NCBI GenBank assembly: GCA_015056885.1
Contig: SVFL01000032.1
Span: 1-34,438, forward strand
Source: Lachnospiraceae bacterium
Lineage (GTDB): Bacteria > Bacillota > Clostridia > Lachnospirales > Lachnospiraceae
DNA: 34,438 bases
Direction: 5' to 3'
Shown: in pieces, positions 15,029 through 23,453 of the stretch
Layout: each line of letters starts with the position of its first letter
Position numbering within the stretch: the stretch's first letter is position 1
Translations under genes and position numbers: made by a program
The notes under the pieces: generated by a model
Database searches by the model: none
The model's input: the letters and a program-made list of their open reading frames with translations, nothing else
Told to the model about the DNA's origin: nothing

Positions 15029-16561
15029 ATGAAAAAAATATTATTAACAACGTTACTACTAACAACTTTAATTTTGACAGCTTGCAACAGCAACGAGTCC
15101 CAGACGACTCCATCCGGAAGCAGTATGGATGCTTCGTCTGCTACAGAAGAGCCCAAGGAGCCCTCTGCCCAAGAGGCAATTGAATTGCCAAAAGTTTCTA
15201 TTACCTGTCAACAAGACTATATATACGCAGAGGACGAAAAGACTCTTTTAATGACATCTGAGCGTGATGTGGTAAAGCTTGAAGGGGCAGGCTTTGAGGA
15301 GGCGTCACAAACCATAGATACTCTTTTTGCAGACAATGGGGGAGAGTCTGAAGAATATATTGCTATGGTTAGAGAAGATTATGAGTATAGCAAGGAGAAC
15401 GGTGAAGAGTATTTTGCACCTTATAGTACCCTGTCTACCAGTAAAATTTCCAGATTAGATCAGAATGTGCTCAGTCTCAAATGTATGTCCAGTGATTATT
15501 TTGGTGGAGCACATGAAATGTGGGGCTATTGGGGAATTAATGTAGATATGCAAAGCGGTAAGGAGTTGGAATTGATAGATTTGGCAGATGATTCCTATGC
15601 TTTGATTGAATGCTGTACCGATTATGCATTGAAGAATCTGGAGAAGCGCAAGAACGAATTGTTTCCGGAGTATGAGGCTTATGTAGAAGAGAATCTTTCG
15701 ACTTGCAACTGGTATTTGGATGCTTCCGGTATTGTGTTTATTTTTACCCCTTATGAAATTGGACCCTATGCATCCGGATGTATTGAAATTTGTGTTCCTT
15801 ATAGTCTGGTAACAGAGTATATGAAACCTGAGTATTGCGGTATTCAGGGGGATTGTATCGCATTGATTCAGGGAGATGAGGCGGTGTCATTTGCAACGAC
15901 AGATAGTAAGATGCGACAGATTTCCTTTGAAACCAAGATGATAAGTGAGTATGATTTTCGTACCATGCTTAAGGTTGACAAGGAAAAACACTCTCTGGGA
16001 GATAATGTTGCCCTTAAGACGGCTTATCTGATGCATAACGCAGATGGGAAAACATTTTTGCTGTATACCGTAGATTGGGCATCTGAAGATTATGAGACTT
16101 ATGTGTATGATTTGACTGGAAATACTATGGTGCAGACGGCAAATATCTGGGCACGTCTGAATAGTAAGGGCATGGGAACAAATACAATTTCACTGGAGTT
16201 TCGTCTGGATGTTTTGGGAACCTATTTTGCAGACATGGAGTATAACCTTACTGAAAATGGTGAGTTGGAGCCCTTGGAGGAAATTTATCGAATTGATGCA
16301 AGCGATGCGAGAACCGGTTTGACTACAATCAAAGAACTTCCGGTAGTTATAGACGATACGGAGAGCGTATTACCCGTTGGAAGTCGAATTTATATTGTGG
16401 CTACAGACAATGAAGGAACCATATGGTTTGAGACTCCGGCGGATAAAGGTGAGTTTGAGAGTGGGTTGATTCAATATGTTCGGGATGCGGAAAGTTATCA
16501 TATTTTCATTGATGGAGTAGTGGAAGATGAGTATTTTGAGATGCTTCCCTATGCCGGATAA
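15029..16561 (+). CDS. Lipoprotein with DUF3298/RsiV-like domain
   Basis: The 510-aa product has a lipoprotein signal peptide ending in lipobox LTAC with Cys19, then a Ser/Thr/Glu-rich linker to about residue 50. It should be anchored on the outer face of the membrane. Residues about 60-275 match the DUF3298 pattern found in RsiV-type proteins: FGGAHEMWGYWGINVD, a tGKELEL-like turn, and a late FTPYEIGPYASG. The remaining C-terminal half is unrecognised. No sigma factor lies beside it, so an anti-sigma role is not supported. GGAGG lies 5 nt before the ATG. The leader contains GCGGC-AATC-GCCGC close to the binding site, which could affect translation. Confidence 0.85.
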   Translation: MKKILLTTLLLTTLILTACNSNESQTTPSGSSMDASSATEEPKEPSAQEAIELPKVSITCQQDYIYAEDEKTLLMTSERDVVKLEGAGFEEASQTIDTLFADNGGESEEYIAMVREDYEYSKENGEEYFAPYSTLSTSKISRLDQNVLSLKCMSSDYFGGAHEMWGYWGINVDMQSGKELELIDLADDSYALIECCTDYALKNLEKRKNELFPEYEAYVEENLSTCNWYLDASGIVFIFTPYEIGPYASGCIEICVPYSLVTEYMKPEYCGIQGDCIALIQGDEAVSFATTDSKMRQISFETKMISEYDFRTMLKVDKEKHSLGDNVALKTAYLMHNADGKTFLLYTVDWASEDYETYVYDLTGNTMVQTANIWARLNSKGMGTNTISLEFRLDVLGTYFADMEYNLTENGELEPLEEIYRIDASDARTGLTTIKELPVVIDDTESVLPVGSRIYIVATDNEGTIWFETPADKGEFESGLIQYVRDAESYHIFIDGVVEDEYFEMLPYAG

Positions 16562-16588
16562 ATTTCTTTAAAAAAATCAAAAAAAATG

Positions 16589-16617
16589 TTGACAAAGTAT
16601 ACAACTCATTGTATACT
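16589..16617 (+). promoter_or_regulatory. Strong promoter of the tRNA-Val/tRNA-Met operon
   Basis: A perfect TTGACA (16589-16594) and TATACT (16612-16617) are 17 nt apart. The first tRNA starts 31 nt after the -10 box. Confidence 0.9.
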
Positions 16618-16647
16618 AATCAAGTCGGTTGTGAACAGCCGACAAAT

Positions 16648-16720
16648 GGAAGTTTAGCTCAGCTGGGAGAGCATCTGCCTTACAAGCAGAGGGTCACAGG
16701 TTCGAGCCCTGTAACTTCCA
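16648..16720 (+). tRNA. tRNA-Val (anticodon TAC)
   Basis: Acceptor GGAAGTT (16648-16654) pairs with AACTTCC (16713-16719) and the discriminator is A. The anticodon loop CTTACAA has TAC at 16681-16683. CCA is not encoded. The tRNA-Met gene begins 4 nt later. Confidence 0.95.
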
Positions 16721-16724
16721 TTAT

Positions 16725-16798
16725 GGCGAGATAGCTCAGTTGGCTAGAGCACGCGGTTCATACCCGCGGTGTCGGGGGTTCAAATCCCTTTCTCGCTA
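16725..16798 (+). tRNA. tRNA-Met, elongator type (anticodon CAT)
   Basis: Acceptor GGCGAGA (16725-16731) pairs with TCTCGCT (16791-16797), with a G1-U72 pair as in Firmicute elongator tRNA-Met. The anticodon loop TTCATAC has CAT at 16759-16761. The anticodon stem lacks the three consecutive G-C pairs of an initiator, and position 1 is not C. Confidence 0.9.
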
Positions 16799-16806
16799 CT
16801 ATCAGA

Positions 16807-16840
16807 AGCAGTTTTAGCGTATGCTGGAACTGCTTTTTTT
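16807..16840 (+). terminator. Terminator of the tRNA-Val/Met operon
   Basis: AGCAGTT pairs with AACTGCT around an inner AGCGTATGCT palindrome, followed by a run of seven T. Confidence 0.9.
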
Positions 16841-16969
16841 CTTGAATCATTTCTAAAATGTTCAAAAAATTCCCACATTCATATTGTTTTTTATTTATAA
16901 TTGAAAAAACTTATAGTATAATAATTTAAGATAGGTTGTATATATACGAAAGAGAAGGAGGCTTAGCTC

Positions 16970-18883
16970 ATGCGGACTCTGAGGCACATGATTGGTAAAT
17001 ATATGCAAAGTGTTTCCTTGGTGATTGTTGTGATTACATTAGTGGTAATTGTGATAATTCAAATGCTGAATGAACAGCATTTGGCAAGAGAAAGTGCCGG
17101 GCGGACCTTCTATCAGATGGAGCAGGTGCTGGCAGAGAATCAGCGGGAACTGGACTCTTTGGAAGCGGAATATAAGCAGACCTGTTTACACAATACGCAA
17201 GCCATTGCGTATATTCTAGAGTGTAGTCCAAGGCTTATGAATGACTGTAATGCCTTGAAAGAAATCGCGGCGCTTGTTGAGGTGGATGAAATACATATTT
17301 TTGATAAGTCCGGTTGCATTGTTGCCGGAACGCATCCGGAGTATTATGGTCTGACTGTTGATTCCGGGAATCAGATTAGTTTTTTTAAGCCTCTTTTACA
17401 GGACAAGACATTGCAGCTTGTTCAGGATATTGTCCCCAATACGGCAGAGGCGAAAATGATGCAGTATTCGGCGCTTTGGAGTGAGAACGGCGAGTTTATC
17501 GTACAGATAGGAATGGAGCCGGTTCGAGTAATGGAATTTACAGAGAAAAATGAATTGTCCTATATTTTTTCATTGTTCAGAGTAAATGTGGAGGCTGAGT
17601 ATTATGCAATAGATGTGGAGTCAGGAGAAGTTGTTGGCTCTACTGTGTTGAGTGATGTGGGCCGGAGTGCGGCTGCAGTAGGGTTCAAGCTTCAAGAGAT
17701 AAAGAATGATCCGGACGGATTCCATGAAAAAGTAAATGGCAATACTTCCTTTTGTGTATTTACGCAAATGGGTAATAATTATATTGGAAGAGTGCTTCCC
17801 AATAGTTCGTTATATCGGCAGGTACCTACCAATACCATTGTTTTGGCGGTGTGTCTGATATTGATTTCACAGATTCTGTCGAGAGCTGTGACCGGTTATA
17901 TGAATAAGTATGTAGCCAGTGGAATTTACGGTATCAATGAAAAGTTGCGAATGATTGGTAAGGGGCATTTGGATGAACGGGTGGATGTACAGAGCAGCAT
18001 AGAATTTGCAGAGCTTAGTGCTCATATAAATGATATTTTGCAAAGTATATTGGATAACAACCGGAAAATGTCCTATGTCTTAAGTAAAACAAATATGTTT
18101 ATTGGTGAATATGAGTATAGTCTTTGGAATAAGAGAGTCAGATTTACAGAGTATGTTCCGAAGATATTGAATTTATCAGAGGAAGAGACTTCTAAGATGA
18201 CAGAGGATTATACGGTGTTCAGGGCATATGTTGACTTGATTACTAAGAATCCGGTACCGGGAGAGATGGATGTTTACAAGTTGCCCGGTACAAAAGAGCG
18301 TTATGTGAGACTTGAAGAAATTATAGAGAAGAAGCAAGTGTTTGGTGCTGTTATAGATGTGACGGATGAGATGTGTAAGCTAAAGAGGGCGGAGATAGAA
18401 AGGGATGTGGATGCTCTGACCGGCTTGTATAATCGAAGAGGTTTGGAATATAAACTGAACAAATTGTATGAATGTCCTGAGGAGATGGGCCAGACTGCAC
18501 TTATTATGGTAGATGCGGATGGTTTGAAGGGGATTAATGATAACTATGGACATGACAAGGGTGATGTGTATTTAAAAAAGATTGCCGGTGTTATCAACAA
18601 CTTTGGTATAAGAAGTAGTCTGGCCGCCAGGCTTGGTGGTGATGAGTTTGTGTTGTTTTTGTATGAATACGATGATGAGAGGGAATTGCTCAATACAATT
18701 CGCACATTAGAATATGTTCAGAATAACAGTTCTGCAAAACTTGGAGAAAATATCAGTGTGCCGCTTAGTTTTTCTATGGGCTATTGTCTGGGTGATGAGA
18801 GTGCGGATTATCAAAAGCAACTCAAAATAGCGGATGAGCGAATGTATGAGAATAAGCGGCAACGCAAGTTGAATAAGGTGTAG
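16970..18883 (+). CDS. Membrane diguanylate cyclase (sensor domain, HAMP-like, GGDEF)
   Basis: The 637-aa protein should make c-di-GMP from two GTP. It has a membrane segment at about 15-33, an extracellular sensor region at about 40-280 likely of the Cache type, and a second membrane segment near 287-305. A HAMP-like linker with RMIGKGHLDERVDV near 325 and a PAS-like stretch precede the C-terminal GGDEF domain from about 475. The active site is intact (RLGGDEFVLFL, GGDEF at 556-560), as is DALTGLYNRRG at its start. The upstream inhibitory RxxD site is absent, so product inhibition through it is unlikely. GGAGG precedes the ATG, and a perfect TATAAT lies at 16917-16922. Confidence 0.93.
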   Translation: MRTLRHMIGKYMQSVSLVIVVITLVVIVIIQMLNEQHLARESAGRTFYQMEQVLAENQRELDSLEAEYKQTCLHNTQAIAYILECSPRLMNDCNALKEIAALVEVDEIHIFDKSGCIVAGTHPEYYGLTVDSGNQISFFKPLLQDKTLQLVQDIVPNTAEAKMMQYSALWSENGEFIVQIGMEPVRVMEFTEKNELSYIFSLFRVNVEAEYYAIDVESGEVVGSTVLSDVGRSAAAVGFKLQEIKNDPDGFHEKVNGNTSFCVFTQMGNNYIGRVLPNSSLYRQVPTNTIVLAVCLILISQILSRAVTGYMNKYVASGIYGINEKLRMIGKGHLDERVDVQSSIEFAELSAHINDILQSILDNNRKMSYVLSKTNMFIGEYEYSLWNKRVRFTEYVPKILNLSEEETSKMTEDYTVFRAYVDLITKNPVPGEMDVYKLPGTKERYVRLEEIIEKKQVFGAVIDVTDEMCKLKRAEIERDVDALTGLYNRRGLEYKLNKLYECPEEMGQTALIMVDADGLKGINDNYGHDKGDVYLKKIAGVINNFGIRSSLAARLGGDEFVLFLYEYDDERELLNTIRTLEYVQNNSSAKLGENISVPLSFSMGYCLGDESADYQKQLKIADERMYENKRQRKLNKV

Positions 18884-18901
18884 GAAAAGCAATGTTAAAA
18901 A

Positions 18902-18940
18902 AAGAGGAATCATCTTGCAGGTGATTCCTCTTAGGTTTTT
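18902..18940. terminator. Bidirectional terminator between convergent genes
   Basis: AAGAGGAATCA pairs with TGATTCCTCTT. An A-run precedes it and TTTTT follows, so it can end both the GGDEF transcript and the minus-strand CAP gene. Confidence 0.9.
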
Positions 18941-18948
18941 ATATTTTA

Positions 18949-19620
18949 TTATCTTGTAAACAGCTGGCACCAGTAGTCGGTTCCGCGAGCATTTTCATAA
19001 TAGCCTACACCAATGGTGGTAAAGTTTTTATTCATGATATTGGCGCGGTGACCGGAACTGTTCATCCAGGTAGTAACAACTTCCTGAGGGGATTTTTGGC
19101 CCCAGGCAATGTTTTCCCCGGCGCTTCGATAGGAGACATTCTGCTCTTTTAAAGCAGTGGAGAAGGAAGTGCCATTGGGACGGGTGTGAGAGAAACGCTG
19201 CTCACATTCCTGGGCACGAACCTGTGCCGCCGCCTGTACCTTCGTATCGATGGTCAGGGGAGCAAGACCTTCTTTGGCGCGCTCAATATTTACCAAATCT
19301 ACGACCTCTTTAATGTAGGCATGATCGTTTGAGGAGTCTGTTTCGGGTAAATCAGAGTCCGGAATATTTGTCTCAGGAGCTTCAGTCTCTGGAATATCCG
19401 TTTCAGGCTGATCGCAATCAGGCAAGGTAATATTGGGGATGCAGTTTTGTAATTTGTCCAAAATACTCTGGAGATTCTGATTACAATCGGAGCCGTAAAT
19501 ATATATTTTATTGCCTCTGATTTGAGTGTTGTTTTTCGGTGCTGCCATAGCGGTCAGGGACTGGCTGCCAAGGCAGGCTAATGTCAATGCGGTTACAGCA
19601 AGTAATGTTTTTTTCTTCAT
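18949..19620 (-). CDS. Secreted CAP/SCP-domain protein
   Basis: The 223-aa product has a Sec signal peptide of about 26 residues ending in AMA. A short linker follows, then an acidic repeat-like region of PETD/PETE units at about 70-97, and a C-terminal CAP domain at about 100-223. CAP-conserved elements are FSHTRPNGTSF, GENIAWG and MNSSGHRANIMN, which carry the His/Glu/His cavity residues, and a late IGVGYY. Bacterial CAP proteins of the YkwD type are exported and often linked to the cell wall or spore coat; the exact activity is unknown. AAAGGAG lies about 5 nt before the ATG. It has its own unit between two terminators. Confidence 0.92.
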   Translation of the reverse strand: MKKKTLLAVTALTLACLGSQSLTAMAAPKNNTQIRGNKIYIYGSDCNQNLQSILDKLQNCIPNITLPDCDQPETDIPETEAPETNIPDSDLPETDSSNDHAYIKEVVDLVNIERAKEGLAPLTIDTKVQAAAQVRAQECEQRFSHTRPNGTSFSTALKEQNVSYRSAGENIAWGQKSPQEVVTTWMNSSGHRANIMNKNFTTIGVGYYENARGTDYWCQLFTR

Positions 19621-19770
19621 AAATTTCTCCTTTCGTGTGTTCCGCTAAAATAGTGGGAGTAGATGTTGCGGAAATAATACAAAAATATTACAGAAATGTT
19701 ACAAAGAGATTGTACCGCATTTTTTGTAATTTGGAACAGGTAATATATGCCATGAAAAATGTAGCTTAAT

Positions 19771-19814
19771 AAAAAATCCCGTCTGCCTTGAATATTTTCA
19801 ATGCGGACGGGATT
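19771..19814 (-). terminator. Terminator of the TnaA/TPL-family gene
   Basis: On the minus strand AATCCCGTC and GACGGGATT form a long stem followed by TTTTTT. It lies 13 nt after the stop codon of the lyase gene. Confidence 0.88.
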
Positions 19815-19826
19815 GATATTTAGAGA

Positions 19827-21275
19827 TTATTGGTCTTCGCCAAACTCTGCGATGTAAGCCTCTATCAGCTTTTCGGGCCAGTCGGAGACGGGCTCTAATC
19901 TACCGGTGAAGAAGCGCAGGGTCTTGGGCTCATGTACAAATCTCAGACCACCAATCAGTTCTCTGTGGTCATACAGCCACTTTACACGGTCAATAACATA
20001 CTCGGTCTGAGAGAGAGTGAATACTCTGCGAGGGAATGCCAGACGAACCATTTCCACGGAAGCAATGTGCTCGGAACCGTCAGCATTACGCTCTTCAGAC
20101 AGGGTTCCGCGCTCCATGCCACGGATACCGCCGCACAGATACAGTGCAGCTACGAGGGAGCCGGCAGGATATTCTTCTGCAGGGATGTGGCTTACCACTT
20201 CTCTTGCGTTGATGTGTGCACCTAAGCCGCCACCGGGAGTTACCATGGGAATGCCGTACTTATCCAACTCGTCAACACAATGCTTAATAAACTGAGGACC
20301 CTGAGAGATAACATCCATATCAAGAGTCTCTTCAAAACCGATAATCAAAGCTTCCATTTCTTTGACAGACATACCACCGTAGGTCAGGAAACCTTCGAAC
20401 ATGGTAATATAGTCTTCCAACTCATGGAAAAGCTTCTCGTCACGTACCAGAATTCCGCCGCCACGTCCGAAACCGAATTTGCGGGCGGAGAAGTAGATGA
20501 TGTCAAACAGGTCTGCAATCATTCTTAAAATTTCTGCAACGGATTTGTCCTTTAAGGACTCTTCACGAATTTTGTTAAAATACAGATTGTCCTGAAGCAG
20601 GGAAGCATCCAAAACAGTTATAATGCCGTGCTTCTTGGCAAGGTCGGTAGCTTCCTTCATGTTTTCATAGGAGATGGGCTGGCCGCCGATTAAGTTGGTA
20701 CCTGCTTCCAGTCTCATATAAGCGATGTTGTCCGCACCTTCCTTGGCAATACAATCTTTTACCTTGTCTAAATCGATATTGCCCTTGAAAGGCAGAGTGC
20801 TCTTGGTTACCAGACCTTCATCTTTAACAAGTTCCTCTACATGACCACCCAGGCGGGTAACATGAGCCTTGGAGGTGGTGAAGTGGTAGTTCATGATAAC
20901 GCAGTTGCCGGGTTTTACAAAGTGCTGTGCGATAATGTGCTCGCAGGCACGTCCCTGATGAGTAGGCAACAGATACTTGATACCGAACAGCTCTTCCAGC
21001 TTGTCTCTCATGCGGTAGAAGGTTTCACTTCCTGCATAAGCATCATCTGCGCGAAGCATTGCAGACTGCATATTGTCACTCATGGCATTTACACCGGAGT
21101 CGGTGAGCATGTCCATGAAAATATCACCATTGTGCAACATAAAGGTATTAAAACCTGCATCCTTCATTTTCTGCAATCTCTCTCTTGCAGGAAGCAGATT
21201 CAGCTTCTGTACGATTTTTACCTTGTGCATCTCCATAGGGATGGGGGCGCGGTTGTAAAATTTAATTTCAGGCAT
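19827..21275 (-). CDS. PLP-dependent beta-eliminating lyase, tryptophanase/tyrosine phenol-lyase family
   Basis: The ATG at 21275 follows GGAGGAAATACAA; the in-frame TTG at 21290 overlaps that site. The 482-aa product matches TnaA/TPL along its length (NTFMLHNGDI, LLTDSG-like MLTDSGVNAMSD, PTHQGRACE, IGGQPIS). These enzymes split aromatic amino acids to pyruvate, ammonia and indole or phenol. The PLP lysine is Lys266 (SARKFGFGRGGG). Thr133 and Arg389 (MERG) correspond to the phenol-recognising Thr124 and Arg381 of Citrobacter TPL rather than to Asp/Ile of tryptophanase. The Arg of DATRC/DSARF that contacts PLP is Leu226 here. Substrate is therefore uncertain; TPL-like is favoured over indole formation. 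A LysR gene diverges upstream. Confidence 0.85.
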   Translation of the reverse strand: MPEIKFYNRAPIPMEMHKVKIVQKLNLLPARERLQKMKDAGFNTFMLHNGDIFMDMLTDSGVNAMSDNMQSAMLRADDAYAGSETFYRMRDKLEELFGIKYLLPTHQGRACEHIIAQHFVKPGNCVIMNYHFTTSKAHVTRLGGHVEELVKDEGLVTKSTLPFKGNIDLDKVKDCIAKEGADNIAYMRLEAGTNLIGGQPISYENMKEATDLAKKHGIITVLDASLLQDNLYFNKIREESLKDKSVAEILRMIADLFDIIYFSARKFGFGRGGGILVRDEKLFHELEDYITMFEGFLTYGGMSVKEMEALIIGFEETLDMDVISQGPQFIKHCVDELDKYGIPMVTPGGGLGAHINAREVVSHIPAEEYPAGSLVAALYLCGGIRGMERGTLSEERNADGSEHIASVEMVRLAFPRRVFTLSQTEYVIDRVKWLYDHRELIGGLRFVHEPKTLRFFTGRLEPVSDWPEKLIEAYIAEFGEDQ

Positions 21276-21367
21276 TTGTATTTCCTCCAATAAAAAATTG
21301 TCTTTTGCTGATATATATTATATAATAAATTCATTATTTAATAAAATTGATGGTTTAGATAGATGCA

Positions 21368-21382
21368 ATCGAAAATATCGAT
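21368..21382. promoter_or_regulatory. Candidate LysR-type binding site
   Basis: ATCGA-N5-TCGAT is a perfect inverted repeat containing the T-N11-A core of LysR operators. It ends just before the lysR ribosome binding site (GGAGG, 21383-21387) and about 95 nt upstream of the lyase start codon, so it could serve autoregulation and lyase activation. Confidence 0.5.
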
Positions 21383-21394
21383 GGAGGCGTGTTT

Positions 21395-22282
21395 ATGGAA
21401 ATCCGAAATCTAATTTCTTTTGTGCATGTGGCGGAGATGAACAGTTTTACAAAGGCGGCTAAGGCTCTGGGCTATTCGCAATCCACCATATCCTTTCAGA
21501 TTAAGCAGTTGGAAAAAGAGCTTAATTGTCTGTTGTTTGAACGCATTAATCACACAATCTGTCTGACAGAGAAGGGACAGGAACTGCTTACCTATGCCCA
21601 GCAAGTCAGTCATTTGACAGAAGAATTTAAGGAAAATATTACCAAACCCGGAGTTATCGCGGGGCATGTACACATTGTGACTCCGGATTCCATTTGCGAG
21701 ATGATGATGTCGAGAAATTATGCAGATTTTTATCAGCATTATCCGGACATTTCCCTCAAGTTTTCTACCGCGGATACAGATGATATGTTCCGTATTCTCG
21801 ATCACAATGAGGCAGATGTTATTTTTACGCTGGACAGCCATATTTATCAACAGGACTATATTACGGCTAAGGAGGAACGAATAGGAACTCATTTTGTTAC
21901 CGGGGCAACCTCGTCGTTGGCAGGCAAAAAGCTTCATCTTGAGGAGATTGTAAATCATCCGTTTATTCTGACGGAGAAACGTATCGGTTACCGACGTATT
22001 TTCGATGAGGAGCTGGCAAGACGGTCTCTGGAGATTTCTCCGGTACTTGAAATTGGCAGAACGGATTTGATTACACATTCACTGGAACAGGGGGTGGGAA
22101 TTTCCTTTCTTCCGGATTTTGTTACCGAGAAGAAGGTAGAGGAGGGCAAACTTGTCTATTTGGATGTGGTTGACTTTGAAATTGATATCTGGAAACAGCT
22201 TATTTATCATCGAAACAAGTGGATGTCCAAGCACTTGGAGGCTTTCATTCAATATGTCATGAGGATGGAATTTTCCGTGTAA
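21395..22282 (+). CDS. LysR family transcriptional regulator
   Basis: The ATG at 21395 lies 7 nt after GGAGG; an in-frame GTG two codons earlier is too close to that site. The 295-aa product has a typical LysR winged helix-turn-helix at 1-60 (FTKAAKALGYSQSTISFQIK) and a periplasmic-binding-protein-like effector domain at about 90-290. It is divergent from the TnaA/TPL-family gene with 119 nt between starts, the usual layout for a LysR protein that activates its neighbour in response to substrate. The palindrome at 21368-21382 is the likely site. The cupin gene downstream is 102 nt away. Confidence 0.93.
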   Translation: MEIRNLISFVHVAEMNSFTKAAKALGYSQSTISFQIKQLEKELNCLLFERINHTICLTEKGQELLTYAQQVSHLTEEFKENITKPGVIAGHVHIVTPDSICEMMMSRNYADFYQHYPDISLKFSTADTDDMFRILDHNEADVIFTLDSHIYQQDYITAKEERIGTHFVTGATSSLAGKKLHLEEIVNHPFILTEKRIGYRRIFDEELARRSLEISPVLEIGRTDLITHSLEQGVGISFLPDFVTEKKVEEGKLVYLDVVDFEIDIWKQLIYHRNKWMSKHLEAFIQYVMRMEFSV

Positions 22283-22384
22283 TGGTGATATTTGTGTTTG
22301 CTTTTTCCATGTGGGCTTGATAAAATGCTTGTAGAACATATTGACAGATTCTGCATTGGTGCAGAGAATTTAAAGGAGTATATT

Positions 22385-22714
22385 ATGGTATCTTTTGTAA
22401 AATTTGATGAAGTAATGGAGAAAGAAGGAAGAAAAGGCGGTTGTACTTTGTTGGATGAAAGACATGGCTGTGTAAACGGTTGCCGTTGTGGTATTTCCAT
22501 GTACAAAGATGATGAATATGGCAAGGCATCTGTTCATGATGATCAGGAGGGATTTTATGTTCTTGAGGGCCGTGGTCGTGCACTGGTTGGAGAGGAAGAG
22601 ATTATGATGGAGCCCGGTGTGGCATTTATGGTGCCGGCAGGCGTGTCACATGTGATGAAGAGAGAGCCCGGTTACGAATGTTGCAAGGTATTGTGGTTCC
22701 ACGGAGCTGTATAG
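22385..22714 (+). CDS. Small cupin-domain protein
   Basis: The ATG at 22385 follows AAGGAG by 6 nt; the open frame extends 31 codons upstream without a binding site. The 109-aa product is a single cupin barrel with HDDQEGFYVLEGRGRA (motif 1, about 52-67) and PGVAFMVPAGVSHVM (motif 2, about 78-92). The usual metal-binding His-x-His of motif 1 is replaced by HDDQE, though one His and Glu remain, as does the motif 2 His. Four Cys near residues 20-36 are unusual. Function could be sugar or amino-acid metabolism, or sensing. The C39-like gene starts 10 nt downstream. Confidence 0.85.
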   Translation: MVSFVKFDEVMEKEGRKGGCTLLDERHGCVNGCRCGISMYKDDEYGKASVHDDQEGFYVLEGRGRALVGEEEIMMEPGVAFMVPAGVSHVMKREPGYECCKVLWFHGAV

Positions 22715-22724
22715 GCGGTTTGAA

Positions 22725-23351
22725 ATGAAAAACAAACTGATCTTGTTGGGATGGGCTGTGCTGGCGTGGTTTGGTGCGTCTAAGTCCTGTGTTGCAGCCA
22801 ATGAATCGGTAAACAGGGACGTGCTTAAGAAAGAAAAATTGTGGTCTCCGGGCGGCTATATTGAAAGACAGTCGGAATTAGGCGCGTTGCGATTCGGCAA
22901 ATCTTTTACAATGGCTTACGGAGGCTGTGGTTTGATTGCGCTTTATAATGCCCTTGTGGCGCTGGGACAAGAGCCTTCATATGATGATTTTTTAGGGCTT
23001 GCGACAGATTTGCAGTGTCGGGGCGTGGCATGGTTTGGCAAATATGGCATTCATCCGTCAGCCCTCAGGCGTTGGCTGAAAAAACATGATTATAGTGTAA
23101 AGCGCTTGGGCGTCACAGAGGAATCATTTGCCCAAAATGAGGAAAACTATAAGGTGTTTATTGTAACCGTATTGAATGGAACAGGTCTGCGGAATTGGGT
23201 ACATACGGTGTGTATTACCCGGGTGGAGGCCGGATTTGTGGTGCATAACGGCCCCTATGAAGAGGCTTTTTGCACACTTGCAGAAGCAATTAAGAATAGT
23301 TCCAGACAGGGCGCTACGGCTATTTATGCCATGGGTGTGAGCAAGCAGTAA
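22725..23351 (+). CDS. Exported C39-like papain-fold protein
   Basis: The 208-aa product starts with a basic-hydrophobic segment resembling a signal peptide, ending near residue 25. The rest fits the C39-like papain fold: Cys68 in AYGGCGLIALYNAL, His160 in NWVHTVCI and Asn175 in VVHNGPY are placed as Cys/His/Asn catalytic residues. Family members include secreted peptidases and bacteriocin-processing domains, but no ABC transporter or precursor peptide is present. The binding site is weak (TAGGCGG). It lies 10 nt after the cupin gene and may be translated with it. The substrate is unknown; the fold call is moderately secure. Confidence 0.7.
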   Translation: MKNKLILLGWAVLAWFGASKSCVAANESVNRDVLKKEKLWSPGGYIERQSELGALRFGKSFTMAYGGCGLIALYNALVALGQEPSYDDFLGLATDLQCRGVAWFGKYGIHPSALRRWLKKHDYSVKRLGVTEESFAQNEENYKVFIVTVLNGTGLRNWVHTVCITRVEAGFVVHNGPYEEAFCTLAEAIKNSSRQGATAIYAMGVSKQ

Positions 23352-23453
23352 ATTGAAGTTGTTACACTCATTAACGATTCGTAACTCGAGTGTCATCAAG
23401 CGGATGAACATTTTGCATCTAGGGATTGGAGAACTATTTCGTCATCGGGTGAA

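Noticed and set aside
14750..15113. Open frames on both strands crossing the 30-bp repeats
   Set aside because: They are open because the period is a multiple of three. The repeats encode hairpins and no ribosome binding site or family supports translation.
15029..16561. An RsiV anti-sigma factor role for the DUF3298 lipoprotein
   Set aside because: It is lipid-anchored with no cytoplasmic anti-sigma domain, and no ECF sigma gene is adjacent.
16725..16798. Initiator tRNA-Met or tRNA-Ile (lysidine-modified CAT)
   Set aside because: There is no C1-A72 mismatch or run of three G-C pairs in the anticodon stem, and the loop and acceptor match Firmicute elongator tRNA-Met.
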